From: Mycobacterium sp. HUMS_12744610
GTDB taxonomy: Bacteria > Actinomycetota > Actinomycetes > Mycobacteriales > Mycobacteriaceae
NCBI RefSeq assembly: GCF_041206865.1
Contig: NZ_JBGEDP010000001.1
Location: 3,100,001 to 3,164,000, forward strand
Direction: 5' to 3'
Length of the DNA stretch: 64,000 nt
Shown here: piece after piece, positions 8,207 to 18,879 of the stretch
Layout: each line of letters begins with the position of its first letter
Numbering within the stretch: the stretch's first letter is position 1
Notes under the pieces: generated by a model
Databases searched by the model: none
Told to the model about the DNA's origin: nothing
The model's input: only the letters and a program-made list of their open reading frames with translations
Position numbers and translations under genes: made by a program

Positions 8207-8690
8207 GTGAGTGCCCCTGTCCAGCTGCAAGGTTCAGTCCGGCAGGACGGTCTCGACCGGCTCGTCGCAGGCGACCACCACGACCCGCACCAGCTCCTGG
8301 GCGCGCATTTCCGGCACGACGGCGACTTCGGGCGGCGCGGTGGAGATTCGCCCCGCCCGGACGCGCAGGACATGGCGGTGCTCACCGCCGGGGAGCGGCT
8401 GCCGATGCGCCGCATCCACCCCGCCGGTGTCTTCGCCGCCGCACTGAATACGGGTGCCGTGCCCGGCCCCGGCGGTCCGGCGCGAGCACCGGATCGGGCT
8501 TCCCGAGGCGGGCCGGTGGGTCGCGGTCCTCGCTACCGACGCGACCAGATTCGGCGGCAGCGGCGTGAGCGTCGGCGACCTCACCGCGGAACCGATCGGG
8601 TGCCGCGACCTGCCGTACTCAGCCGCCCTGACGCTTCCGCCGTTGAGCGTCGTCTGGCTGACACCCGACGACGACCGAAACCGCCGCTGA
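8207..8690 (+). pseudogene. glgB: glgB (1,4-alpha-glucan branching enzyme) remnant with large internal deletion
   Basis: GTG 8207 has a strong ribosome-binding site (GAGGAGGA, 8193-8200). The first part reads L-V-A-G-D-H-H-D-P-H-Q-L-L-G-A-H, the hallmark GlgB N-terminus, and later E-R-L-P-M-R-R-I-H-P-A-G-V-F-A-A-A-L. From about 8460, in a different frame, the text is the GlgB C-terminus (G-L-P-E-A-G-R-W, then R-F-G-G-S-G-V, then L-T-L-P-P-L-S-V-V-W-L) ending at TGA 8688-8690. Full GlgB is about 730 residues; the catalytic GH13 barrel is absent, so about 550 codons are lost. One or two further frame changes may exist around 8310-8350. It is non-functional. Confidence 0.82.
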
Positions 8691-8699
8691 AATCTATCG

Positions 8700-10217
8700 C
8701 TATCGCCGGTATTGCGGGCAGTAGGCGGTGATCGCCGCGTTGACGCCCGCCGCCGCCTGCGCGGGCGTCAATCCGCTCCTGTGTTGGGTTGCGGCGGCGG
8801 CATCGTCGGGGCTGACCCCTTTTTGCAGCCCGGCGCACACCCCTCGGGCGGTGGCGGTTGCCTCCTTGGGGTCGCTGACGGTGACCCCGGGAATCTGTGA
8901 GGCCAGGTCGAGATACACCTGGTCGGGTCCCGGGGCCTGCCGCCTCGGGACCGGCGGCGTGTGCGTCGGGGCGGCCGCGACGGGCACATGGGCCCGGGAT
9001 GCCACAGGTGGCGCCGAAGCGCGTCTGGGCGCCGGCGGGACCTGGACGGGCGGAGCGGGCGTCGGTAGGGCGGAGGCCGGTGGCGGAGCCCCCGGTGCCG
9101 GTCGCGGCGGGGCAGGCGCCGGAGGCCGCGCCGGGGCCGGGGACGCGACAGCCTGGTTGTGGCCTGCTGTGCCGCTGCCACCTTCGACGGCGTAGCCGGT
9201 GGCGCCGACGAGGTCGAATGCGAGGATGGCCGCCGCAGCCGCGAAAATCCGGCGCCGCCTGCGTCGTTGCTGCTTGCCGACGTTGATGGGGGGCAGGGCC
9301 ACGCTCGCGGGCGGCCGGACCGCCAGCGGAATCTGCATGGTCGCGGCCGTGTCCGTCGGCGTCCGCCAGGGCGCCGCCTCGGCGAACGCGCGGGCGAAAT
9401 CGGTGCACCGGGGGAATCGGTCGGCGGGGTCCTTCGCGAGGGCCACGGCGAGCACCGGGTCGAAGGCCGCGAGTTTGGCGCGGGTCTTTGCCAGCGCCGG
9501 CGGCGGCGCAGTGAGGTGGTGGCTGATCACCGCCACCGGATTCGTGTAGGGAAACAGCGTGGTTCCGGTCAACAGGTGATAGGCGGTGGCCGCCAGCGCA
9601 TACTGGTCGGCGCGGCCGTCGGTCGGTTCGCCCGTCAGTTGTTCGGGTGCGGCATAGGGAAACGTGCCGATGGTCATGTTGGTGGCGGTCAAGCCACTGG
9701 AGTCGGCGATGTGGCGGGCTATGCCGAAGTCGCCCAGCAGGATTCTCTGTTCACCGTCACCGGGTTTGGCGAGCAGGATGTTCGCCGGGTTTACGTCGCG
9801 GTGCAGCAGGTCGTGGTGCTCGTGGGCGTAGTCGAGCGCGCCGGCGATCGCCGTGACGATCGTGGCAACCTGGTCTGCCGGCATGCCGACCGGGTAGCGG
9901 TCGCGCAGGAGGCTGGCGGCGTCGGTGCCGTCGACGAAATCCATCGCAATCCACAGCCGCCCGTCGCACTCGCCCCGGTCGTTGACGCGCACGATGTTCG
10001 GATGCCACAGCGCGGCCGCCAGGTCCGCCTCCCGGACGAAGCGGCGACGGTAGTCTTCGTCGGCAGAGACGTCGCCGCCCAAGATCTTGAGCGCTTCGCG
10101 GCGCGGCAGCCGCGGGTGCTGGGCGAGGTAGACCTCACCCATCCCGCCGGATCCCAGTAACCGGACGATCGTGTACCCGGCGAACACCTGCGCGGCGCGC
10201 AGGAGCGGCGTGCTCAT
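8700..10217 (-). CDS. Membrane Ser/Thr protein kinase with extracellular DUF732-like sensor
   Basis: A 505-residue PknF/PknJ-like kinase. Residues about 10-270 are the kinase domain: G-S-G-G-M-G loop, K44 (A-L-K), H139-R-D141, D163-F-G. The catalytic loop reads H-R-D-V-N143-P-A-N rather than the common H-R-D-x-K-x-x-N. A basic stretch (Q-Q-R-R-R-R-R-R) precedes one membrane helix near residue 320, then a Pro/Ala-rich extracellular linker and a C-terminal DUF732-like domain ([12 protein letters not shown] to A-Y-C-P-Q-Y) with two cysteines. ATG 10217 is chosen because GAGGAGAAGG lies directly upstream. Orientation is opposite to the glgB remnant, with which it converges. Confidence 0.92.
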   Translation of the reverse strand: MSTPLLRAAQVFAGYTIVRLLGSGGMGEVYLAQHPRLPRREALKILGGDVSADEDYRRRFVREADLAAALWHPNIVRVNDRGECDGRLWIAMDFVDGTDAASLLRDRYPVGMPADQVATIVTAIAGALDYAHEHHDLLHRDVNPANILLAKPGDGEQRILLGDFGIARHIADSSGLTATNMTIGTFPYAAPEQLTGEPTDGRADQYALAATAYHLLTGTTLFPYTNPVAVISHHLTAPPPALAKTRAKLAAFDPVLAVALAKDPADRFPRCTDFARAFAEAAPWRTPTDTAATMQIPLAVRPPASVALPPINVGKQQRRRRRRIFAAAAAILAFDLVGATGYAVEGGSGTAGHNQAVASPAPARPPAPAPPRPAPGAPPPASALPTPAPPVQVPPAPRRASAPPVASRAHVPVAAAPTHTPPVPRRQAPGPDQVYLDLASQIPGVTVSDPKEATATARGVCAGLQKGVSPDDAAAATQHRSGLTPAQAAAGVNAAITAYCPQYRR

Positions 10218-10753
10218 GGCCTTCTCCTCGGTAGGCGGTCCTGCAACGCCCACCATCCGATTTCAGCACATCACCGCGTTCGCCGATAGGGGGTAAGACA
10301 TCTTGCGCGCCATGCGATCCCATGCGGGCGAGATCGCCGTCAGAGCTTCGAGTTGAACATCAACCCGCGACGTGAACGTGATCGCCACGCCACGCGGCCC
10401 GCCGCTGGGGCGTGAAAACCGTTTGGGTGCAACGGGTCGCAGTCCACCGACCGCGCGAGGTGCTTCACAGGTTGCGACGTGACGCCCGAGGAGGGAATCG
10501 AGACGGCCATGAATTCACCGGTACGGCAGGCAGTCGGGGTCTGCGCCAACGGCGCCGTGGTCGCCGCGGCGCCGGCCGTCTCCGGATTCGGATTTGCCAG
10601 CGGCCCCAGCGAGTTGGCAGCCATTACGCCGACGACAACCCCTTCCGACAGCGCTACGTCGACGCCGCCCCCGGACAGCGATGCGCCGGGCGACACGGGC
10701 CGTATCCCCGGCGTCATTGCCGGCCGACCACGCTCGCGTCACCCGGCAGCGCG
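10218..10753. other. Intergenic stretch, 536 bases, no supported gene
   Basis: It holds the kinase promoter on the left. A plus-strand frame from ATG 10509, with GAGGAGG about 14 bases upstream, has an Ala-rich start (M-N-S-P-V-R-Q-A-V-G) and Thr/Pro-rich tail, but it runs into the 3' end of the next gene and has no family. I cannot support it as a gene; it could be a decayed secreted protein. Confidence 0.3.
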
Positions 10754-11362
10754 TCACAGCATGGAATTGATCATCGCCTCGGCGACGCCGCCGATCTGGC
10801 TGGGCGATTCGTCGGATTCCCGGTAGTCGATGAACGCGGACAGTCGGCTGGAAGGATTCAGCAGTTCCATGAACACGCCCATCAGGTGGGTGGTGTCGAT
10901 GCCCGCCCGCTCATCCGCGGTGTAGTGCACCCGGGCCGCCCGCTGGAAGTGGCCGCCCTGCACGGTCTTGGATTTGATCTCGTCCGACGGCGCCAGATTG
11001 ATCAAGCTGGTATTGGCCACCTCGTTGTCGATGTCGGCCTGCAGCACGGCGGCGACGTCACCTGCGCCGGCGGTTTTGACCGTGACCCGCATTTTCGCGC
11101 CGGCGTCGGTGTCGGCCAGGGTGACCCAGTTCGGGCCCCGATCTACCAGCTCCCAGCCGGGTGCGGGGGTGATGGAGACTCCTTGGTCGATGCCAATGGG
11201 GTCGGCCGATGTGAGGGCGATCACCGCGCCGCGACCGCGCGTGGGCGATGGCTGTCCCGGATCGATCGTGGCGGTGAGGACGGCCGCGCCGGTCACGGCG
11301 GCCATGAGGACGTTGGATGCGATGACAACCGGACGCAGGCGGTGCGGTGACGTTGATGACAT
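10754..11362 (-). CDS. Mycobacterial secreted or membrane-anchored protein of unknown function
   Basis: A 202-residue protein starting at ATG 11362 behind AGAGGA. One hydrophobic segment (about residues 10-33, V-V-I-A-S-N-V-L-M-A-A-V) acts as signal or anchor; no lipobox cysteine follows. The remainder, with I-T-P-A-P-G-W-E-L-V-D and F-I-D-Y-R-E, has the look of mycobacterial small exported alpha/beta proteins related to the LpqN/LpqT group, but I do not claim membership. It is followed by 72 bases and then the HAD-ATPase fusion gene on the same strand upstream. Confidence 0.75.
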   Translation of the reverse strand: MSSTSPHRLRPVVIASNVLMAAVTGAAVLTATIDPGQPSPTRGRGAVIALTSADPIGIDQGVSITPAPGWELVDRGPNWVTLADTDAGAKMRVTVKTAGAGDVAAVLQADIDNEVANTSLINLAPSDEIKSKTVQGGHFQRAARVHYTADERAGIDTTHLMGVFMELLNPSSRLSAFIDYRESDESPSQIGGVAEAMINSML

Positions 11363-11434
11363 GGTGGTTCCTCTTTCAGTTGAGGTGATACGGGACGTGC
11401 GGGTGCGTAGCGCCTGCTGGCGCATGTTTTCTGT

Positions 11435-13102
11435 TCATCGGCCGTGCTCGGTGGAGGCGGAATAGCGGTCTTCGATGGCGTGGATCAGCTGGCGCCGGAT
11501 CCGTTGCACGTCGGCGGCGTGGCGCGCCACCAACTCGTCTTCCCAGGCGGCGACCTTCGCGGCGAGGTCCATGTCGGCGATGGTGTCGCCGAGCCAGCGG
11601 GAGAAATCGCCGCGTTCGAGGTGGTACTGCAGCGCCTGCGGATCGAGATATCCCAGCGCGGTGCGGAACTCGTGCATGGTGCCCGCCGCCGGGATGTTGC
11701 GCCCGTCGGTCGGGCGAAAGTAGAACCGGCGCTCCTCGGGCAGCGACACGTCGGCGTATTTGTGGGCGTGGCGCACGTGACCGGTGCGGCGAGACGAGAT
11801 TGTGAAGGCACGGGGCGCCGCCGAGCCGAACTGGATGGATGCCCGCCGAACCGGTTCCGGTGCAACGCTACTCACCGGATCGATACCGCCGACGGTGAGC
11901 ACGATATCAGTGTCGCCGACTTCACCCGCCGGTAGCAAGGCGGGCATGAAGGACGACAGCAGGTTTCCCCCGCGGCGCGTCCAGTGCGGCTGCTGGTCCG
12001 CACCCAGCAGGTGGGCCTCGTCGTAGATGACCCAGTGGGGAAACCCGCGGGCCTCCCGCTGAGCTTCGGCTGCCGGCCGCAGGCGATGCAAGTAGCCGAT
12101 CTTCTCGGCGGTGGGCAGCGCCGACAGGTCCACCACCAGACCGGTGTGCGGCTGCAGCAGACCGACCAGTTCCACCGGGTCGGGGAGCCCCTCGTCGGCG
12201 TCCACGACCCGGACGCCGTTGAGCTGCTCGAGTTGCCGGTGGTCGCCTTCGGGGTCGACGAGCAGCACGCAGTAGCCGGCGTTCGTCCATTCCTCGGCCA
12301 GCAACCCGACCAGGTAGCTCTTGCCCGACCCGGCCGGCCCGGTCACCATCATGCGTGCCTGGCTGCCGGGCACCTTCGTCGGTGTTCCGTCGTCGAAGGT
12401 CCCGATCTGCACCCACCGGCGCGGCGGGCACCAGCGCCGCGCCCCACTGAGGTATGTGTCGGTGAGCAACTCGGCGACCCCGGCACCGTTCGGTTGGTCG
12501 AGCACCAGGTCGGCGTGTTCGCGTAAGGACGGAACCGCGTCGGCGACGGCGGCACCGATCTCAGCCGAGCCGAATAGTGACAGGTCGTTTTCGGCATCTC
12601 CGACGGCGATCGTGTTGTGTGGCGAAAGATTCAGCCGGTTCAGCACCTCCGTCAGACCGGTGCCCTTGGTGACCCCGGCCGGCACGACCATCAACTCGCC
12701 CCGGTTCCGGACGATCTGGCAGTCCAGCCCCAGCGCGCCGATCACCTCGAGGACCGTCGTGGCACGCTCGGCGCTGGTGGCCAGGATCACCTCACCGCGC
12801 CGGTACGTCACTTCGTGTTCGTCCAGTGCCGCGTCGAGTGCGGTGTCGACCGGCGCCGCCAGCGGGTAGGCCTTCCCGCCGATCTTGGCCACCGCCCCGT
12901 TTTCCAGGACCAGCGCATCGACATGGTTGCTGATCTGCGGGAAGCTTGCCGCCAGCTCGGTCCCGATCCGGCCGGTGGCCAGCACGACCAGCAGACCGTC
13001 GCGGCGCACCTGGTCGATGGCCTGCACGGCCTGCTCCGAGATCTGGCCTGCCGAGGTCAGGGTGCCGTCCACGTCCAGGGCCACCACTCGAAAGAAGCCC
13101 AC
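11435..13102 (-). CDS. HAD-IIB phosphatase fused to a HerA/FtsK-like P-loop ATPase
   Basis: A 555-residue two-domain protein. Residues 1 to about 225 form a Cof/SPP-type HAD phosphatase: A-L-D10-V-D-G-T-L, V-L-A-T-G-R, and G-D-A-E-N-D-L-S-L-F. From about residue 240 follows a P-loop ATPase with G-P-A-G-S-G-K261-S and Walker B V-I-Y-D361-E-A-H, plus a conserved T-V-G-G-I and a helical C-terminus. GTG 13102 is chosen because the HAD motif begins eight residues later and AAGGG lies upstream; the longer open frame has no homology-like content. HAD-IIB enzymes dephosphorylate sugars; the ATPase type drives DNA or protein translocation. The joint function is unknown. Confidence 0.85.
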   Translation of the reverse strand: MGFFRVVALDVDGTLTSAGQISEQAVQAIDQVRRDGLLVVLATGRIGTELAASFPQISNHVDALVLENGAVAKIGGKAYPLAAPVDTALDAALDEHEVTYRRGEVILATSAERATTVLEVIGALGLDCQIVRNRGELMVVPAGVTKGTGLTEVLNRLNLSPHNTIAVGDAENDLSLFGSAEIGAAVADAVPSLREHADLVLDQPNGAGVAELLTDTYLSGARRWCPPRRWVQIGTFDDGTPTKVPGSQARMMVTGPAGSGKSYLVGLLAEEWTNAGYCVLLVDPEGDHRQLEQLNGVRVVDADEGLPDPVELVGLLQPHTGLVVDLSALPTAEKIGYLHRLRPAAEAQREARGFPHWVIYDEAHLLGADQQPHWTRRGGNLLSSFMPALLPAGEVGDTDIVLTVGGIDPVSSVAPEPVRRASIQFGSAAPRAFTISSRRTGHVRHAHKYADVSLPEERRFYFRPTDGRNIPAAGTMHEFRTALGYLDPQALQYHLERGDFSRWLGDTIADMDLAAKVAAWEDELVARHAADVQRIRRQLIHAIEDRYSASTEHGR

Positions 13103-13349
13103 ACCCCGATCCCTTCGTTGCACACCACCGACCCGGCTAGCGGCGCGACCACGTGAAGGATAGGCAACCCGGCCGCGCACCGGGCAGGGTCGTTCGTCCC
13201 CATTCGCGGGTCGAACGTCCCGGCACGACGCCGCTCGGTCGTGAGCCGCAAGCCTTTCCGGGGCGGCATCCGGCATCCGGCTCCGGGCTGGCCGCGGCCC
13301 CTCGGCCATTGGTCGGCCCGCCGGACGCACCGATCGGCACGACCGATAG

Positions 13350-15082
<1,733 letters not shown>

Positions 15083-15096
<14 letters not shown>

Positions 15097-15841
15097 CTGA
15101 ATACCCCGGCGTCACTCCGCTTTCCGTCGCCCGCGGCTTGGTGAAGTACATCGCCACGCTTTTACCCACCAGCGGGTTGAGCAGCGACTCGGCCAGCCGC
15201 GTCAGTTTCGGCCGCTGCATCAGGTCCCACACCAGCAGTTTGTGGTAGGCGGTCACCGCCGGATGGTCGGTGTTCGACACGCCGACGGCGCATTTGAGCC
15301 ACCAGAACGGCGAATGCAGCGCGTGTGCGTGGTGCTCGTGAGTCCAGTCCAGGCCGCCGGCGGTGATCTTGTCGCGTAGCCGGCTGGCCCGGTAGATCCG
15401 CACGTGGCCGCCCTCGTTGGCGTGGTACTCGTCGGAAAGCAGCCAGCACACCCGTTCGGGCAACCAGCGCGGGACGCTGACCGCCAGCGTGCCACCAACT
15501 TTGAGTACCCTGATCAGCTCGGCGATTGCGGCGTCGTCCTGCGGTACGTGTTCGAGGATCTCCGCGGCGATGACGCAGTCGAACGTCTCGTCGGCGTAGG
15601 GCAGGCTCAGCGCGTCACCGGCGACGGCCTGCGCCGAGGCGTCCAGGGGCGCCTCTCCGGTCTCGCCCATCGCCCGCAAAATGGTTTCCACGCCGCGCAA
15701 TTCGGATTCGTCGCGGTCGAACGCGACGACGTCGGCCCCGCGCCGGTAGGCCTCGAAGGCGTGCCGGCCCGCTCCGCATCCCACGTCGATCACCTTGGTG
15801 CCCGGCCCGACGCCGAGGCGGTCGAAGTCCACCGTCAGCAT
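15083..15841 (-). CDS. SAM-dependent methyltransferase (Methyltransf_11)
   Basis: A 252-residue enzyme with V-I-D-V-G-C-G-A-G-R-H as motif I, V-V-A-F-D-R-D-E as motif II and A-A-E-I-L-E-H-V-P as motif III/IV. ATG 15841 (MLTVDFDRLGVG) overlaps the glycosyltransferase stop by seven bases; the longer frame would read into that gene. It resembles, from memory, M. tuberculosis Rv0224c, whose corynebacterial relative has been linked to trehalose mycolate transport; this was not checked. Downstream overlap with the six-hairpin gene shows a tight operon. Confidence 0.87.
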
Positions 15842-17091
15842 CGGGCTTCGCCCCCGGCGGTGGCGCGGCGCGCGATCGCCAGCTCGTAGACCGCCACGGT
15901 CTGCGCCGCCACGGCGTCCCAACTGAACACGTTGACCGCGCGTTCGCGACCCGCGCGGCCCATGCTGCGGCGCTTCTCCGGTGAGTCGAGCAGACCGCCG
16001 AGCGCCGCGGTGAGCGCCTCGACGTCAGCCGGCGGCACCAGCTCGGCGCAGGCACCGTCGGTCCCGACGACTTCGGGCAGCGCGCCCACCCGGCTCGCGA
16101 CCACCGGGGTGCCGCTGGCCATCGCCTCCACCGCCGGCAACGAAAACCCTTCGTAGAGTGAGGGAATGCAAGCAACCTCCGCCGACGCGAACAAGGCGGC
16201 CAGCGCGGCGTCGGACAGCCCGCTGGTGATGTGGACGATGTCGGAGATGCCGAGCTCGGCGATGAGTTTGTGGGTGGGGCCGTTGGGCTCCACCTTGGCG
16301 ACCAGCCGCAGCTCGAGGTCGCGGTCCACGCGCAACCTGGCCACCGCGTGCAGCAGGGTGCGAACCCCCTTCAGCGGGGTGTCGGCGCTGGCGATGGCGA
16401 TGACCCGCCCGGGCCGCCGCGGGGCCGATCCCGGTTTGAACAGGTCGGTGTTCACCCCGAGCGGCACCGTGTGCAGTTGCTCGGGGGCCACGCCGAAGTC
16501 GGTGACGATGTCCGCCGCCGACGACGACGAGACGGTCAGCAGGTCCGGGATCTGGCGCGACACCTCCTGCTGCATGTCCAAAAAGCCGTACCAACGACGC
16601 ACCAGGGGTTTGCGCCACCAGCGCGCGGCGGCCAGGTCGAGCACGCGGTCGCGGGTGATCGGGTGGTGCACGGTGGCCACCACCGGCAAACCCGACTCGG
16701 CGATCCTGAGCAGCCCGGTGCCTAGGCTCTGGTTGTCGTGGACGAGGTCGAAATCGTTCACCCGGTCGGCCAGCAGCCGGGCCGCCCGCAGGGTGAACGT
16801 CCGCGGTTCGGGAAAGCCGGCCGTCCACACGGTGAGCAGTTCGAGCAGGTCGATCGAGCTCCGGATCTCGCTGGGACGGGGCACCCGGAACGGGTCGGGT
16901 TCGCGGTATAAGTCCAGGCTGGGCACCTTGGTCAGCCGCACCCGCGGATCGAGCAGCTCGGGATAGGGCTGGCCGGAGAACACCTCGACCTCATGCCCGA
17001 GGTCGACCAATCCGCGGCTCAGATGGCGCACATAGACGCCCTGTCCGCCGCAATGGTCCTTACTGCGATAGGACAGCAGGGCAATTCGCAT
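15835..17091 (-). CDS. GT4-family glycosyltransferase
   Basis: A 418-residue GT-B enzyme. The N-terminal domain starts R-I-A-L-L-S-Y-R-S-K-D-H-C-G-G-Q-G-V-Y-V-R-H; the C-terminal donor domain has P-S-L-Y-E-G-F-S-L-P-A-V-E-A-M-A-S-G, the GT4 E-x7-E donor-binding motif. ATG 17091 is preferred over TTG 17097. First gene of the three-gene unit, so transcription probably starts in the 177 bases up to 17268. It resembles Rv0225 of M. tuberculosis as remembered. Likely role is transfer of a nucleotide-sugar to a cell-envelope lipid or glycan. Confidence 0.88.
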   Translation of the reverse strand: MRIALLSYRSKDHCGGQGVYVRHLSRGLVDLGHEVEVFSGQPYPELLDPRVRLTKVPSLDLYREPDPFRVPRPSEIRSSIDLLELLTVWTAGFPEPRTFTLRAARLLADRVNDFDLVHDNQSLGTGLLRIAESGLPVVATVHHPITRDRVLDLAAARWWRKPLVRRWYGFLDMQQEVSRQIPDLLTVSSSSAADIVTDFGVAPEQLHTVPLGVNTDLFKPGSAPRRPGRVIAIASADTPLKGVRTLLHAVARLRVDRDLELRLVAKVEPNGPTHKLIAELGISDIVHITSGLSDAALAALFASAEVACIPSLYEGFSLPAVEAMASGTPVVASRVGALPEVVGTDGACAELVPPADVEALTAALGGLLDSPEKRRSMGRAGRERAVNVFSWDAVAAQTVAVYELAIARRATAGGEARC

Positions 17092-17268
17092 ACTCAACTC
17101 TTATCCGCCGCTGGAATACCACGGACGGGCAGCCCCCACTCCATCGCCATCAACGCACCCGATAACCCCACGACAGCAAACTGGACATGTGTCCAGACTA
17201 TAGTTCGAACAGCTAAACGACGCAACGCGTACCCGGGACGACGCCGAGGCGGCCGCCGCTGCGCGCGT

Positions 17269-17943
17269 TCAGAGTTTGCCCGCGACGAAGTCCGCGGCTT
17301 GGTTGGGCATGCCGGCCTTGATGTATGCCCCCGCGAGGTGTTGCGGCCAGTTGTCGTTCCAGGTGTGCGGGTCGGCCGGGTTGCAGATGGGGTCGTCCCC
17401 GTGGCACAGCTCGATGGTCCTGTCGCCGTACGCCGGGCTCAAGTTCGTGAACGGGCCGATCCATTGGGTCCCGTTGCCGAACAAGGCGACGGCGGCGACG
17501 TGCTGGCCGGCGTCCGGCGGGAGCGGGTCGTCGAAGCCGAACGCGGAGAAAGGCACCGCGAGCACTACGTCGGTGACGGCCGCGCCGAGCGAATAGCCGC
17601 CCAGCACCAGCCTGGTGTTCGGGCAGTTGTCGACCATGTACCGGACGTGCTTGCTCATGTCGTTGGCGCCGACGGCCACCTCGGTGTTGGCGGGATAGTT
17701 CACGGCGTACACGCCGACGTCCTTGCCGGTTTTCGACCTGAGCGCGTCGACGAACGCGTTGCCGACGGCGCCCGTCCCAGGCGGTTCCAGACGTCCGCGG
17801 GCGAACACCACCTGCACCGGGGGGCAACCTGCCGCGGCGGCCGGCCAGGCGGCGCCCGGCGCCCCGGACGGCAGCACGATCGCAGCCGAGATCAGCGCCG
17901 CCGCGAGCGCGACGACCGACCGACGGGCGAGCCGGATACCCAC
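17269..17943 (-). CDS. Cutinase-family serine esterase, secreted
   Basis: A 224-residue protein with signal peptide (R-L-A-R-R-S-V-V-A-L-A-A-A-L) and the mycobacterial cutinase domain: V-Q-V-V-F-A-R-G near the N-terminus, nucleophile G-G-Y-S118-L-G, and C-H-G-D-D-P-I-C-N for the acid residue and disulfide. The catalytic His lies near the C-terminus, probably in H-L-A-G-A-Y. GTG 17943 is chosen because the signal peptide follows at once; the longer frame adds 56 non-signal residues. These esterases or lipases act outside the cell. A second cutinase lies at 36088-36750 with its serine at the same residue number. Confidence 0.87.
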   Translation of the reverse strand: MGIRLARRSVVALAAALISAAIVLPSGAPGAAWPAAAAGCPPVQVVFARGRLEPPGTGAVGNAFVDALRSKTGKDVGVYAVNYPANTEVAVGANDMSKHVRYMVDNCPNTRLVLGGYSLGAAVTDVVLAVPFSAFGFDDPLPPDAGQHVAAVALFGNGTQWIGPFTNLSPAYGDRTIELCHGDDPICNPADPHTWNDNWPQHLAGAYIKAGMPNQAADFVAGKL

Positions 17944-18059
17944 AACAGAATTCAAAACGATGCGCGGCCAGCCCACAAGCCGTAGCGCGCACTCCGCGCC
18001 GTCGCGGGCGTCGGTTTCGGCCCGCCCGGCGGTCCAGCGGGCTTTGTTACCATCGCGCG

Positions 18060-18869
18060 ATGCACGATTCGGCCGCCCCGCGCGGACCGGACGACGCGCG
18101 CTCGTTCTCACGACGCGACGTCCTCAAGCTCGCCGTCACACCGGTCCTGCTGGGCGCGGGTGCGGCGGCCGCCACGCTGGACGCGCCGACCGCGTCGGCC
18201 GGCGATCTCAAGCTGATCGACTTCGCCGAGCGGCGGATCGCGCCGGAGGAAATCAAGGCGGCGGGCTATGACGGCGTGGTCAACTACGTCTCCGAGCCGC
18301 GGCCCGGCGCGCACTTCGAGGCCAAACCGTTGACCCGCGGGTACGCGGACGCGTTGCGCGCGGTGGGCCTGCACATCGTCAGCAACTACCAATACGGCAA
18401 GCCCGCTTGGCCAGGGGCGCCTTCGGACTTCACCCGCGGCTACGACGGCGGCGTGGCCGACGCGCAGACCGCCCTGCAGCTGCACACCGCGGCGGGCGGG
18501 CCTCCGTCGGCGCCGATCTTCTTCAGCGTCGACGAAGACATCGACTCCAACACCTGGAACGATGTGGCGCTCAACTGGTTTCACGGGCTCAACTCGGTGC
18601 TGGGCGTCGGCCGCACCGGCGTCTACGGCAGCTACCCGGTCTGCGGCTGGGCGATCCGGGACGGGGTGATCGGCAGTTCGAGCACCGCGGGGCACCGGTG
18701 GGCCTGGCAGACGAAGGCATGGTCGCACGGGCAACGCGAACCCATGGCGGTGCTCTATCAGGCCGTGGTCAACAGCCCGTCGAGTCCGGGTCCGCTGCTG
18801 GGCGGGATCAACGTCGATGTCGACGACGTCCTCGCGGCCGATTACGGCCAATGGGATCTCGACCGCTGA
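18060..18869 (+). CDS. DUF1906 glycoside-hydrolase-like protein, Tat-exported (Rv2525c-like)
   Basis: A 269-residue protein with a textbook Tat signal S17-R-R-D-V-L-K-L24 and a hydrophobic segment ending A-x-A. The mature part is DUF1906 (L-I-D-F-A-E-R-R-I, D-G-V-V-N-Y-V-S, I-F-F-S-V-D-E-D), a TIM-barrel domain related to GH25-like peptidoglycan hydrolases. M. tuberculosis Rv2525c of this family is a Tat substrate connected with the cell wall. It diverges from the cutinase gene and converges with the L,D-transpeptidase gene, both of which also act on the cell surface. Confidence 0.88.
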   Translation: MHDSAAPRGPDDARSFSRRDVLKLAVTPVLLGAGAAAATLDAPTASAGDLKLIDFAERRIAPEEIKAAGYDGVVNYVSEPRPGAHFEAKPLTRGYADALRAVGLHIVSNYQYGKPAWPGAPSDFTRGYDGGVADAQTALQLHTAAGGPPSAPIFFSVDEDIDSNTWNDVALNWFHGLNSVLGVGRTGVYGSYPVCGWAIRDGVIGSSSTAGHRWAWQTKAWSHGQREPMAVLYQAVVNSPSSPGPLLGGINVDVDDVLAADYGQWDLDR

Positions 18870-18879
18870 CGGTCGCGAC

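Noticed and set aside
10509..10826. Plus-strand frame with GAGGAGG upstream and a Thr/Pro-rich product
   Set aside because: It runs into the 3' end of the opposite gene, has no family-like motif and the ribosome-binding site is too far from ATG.
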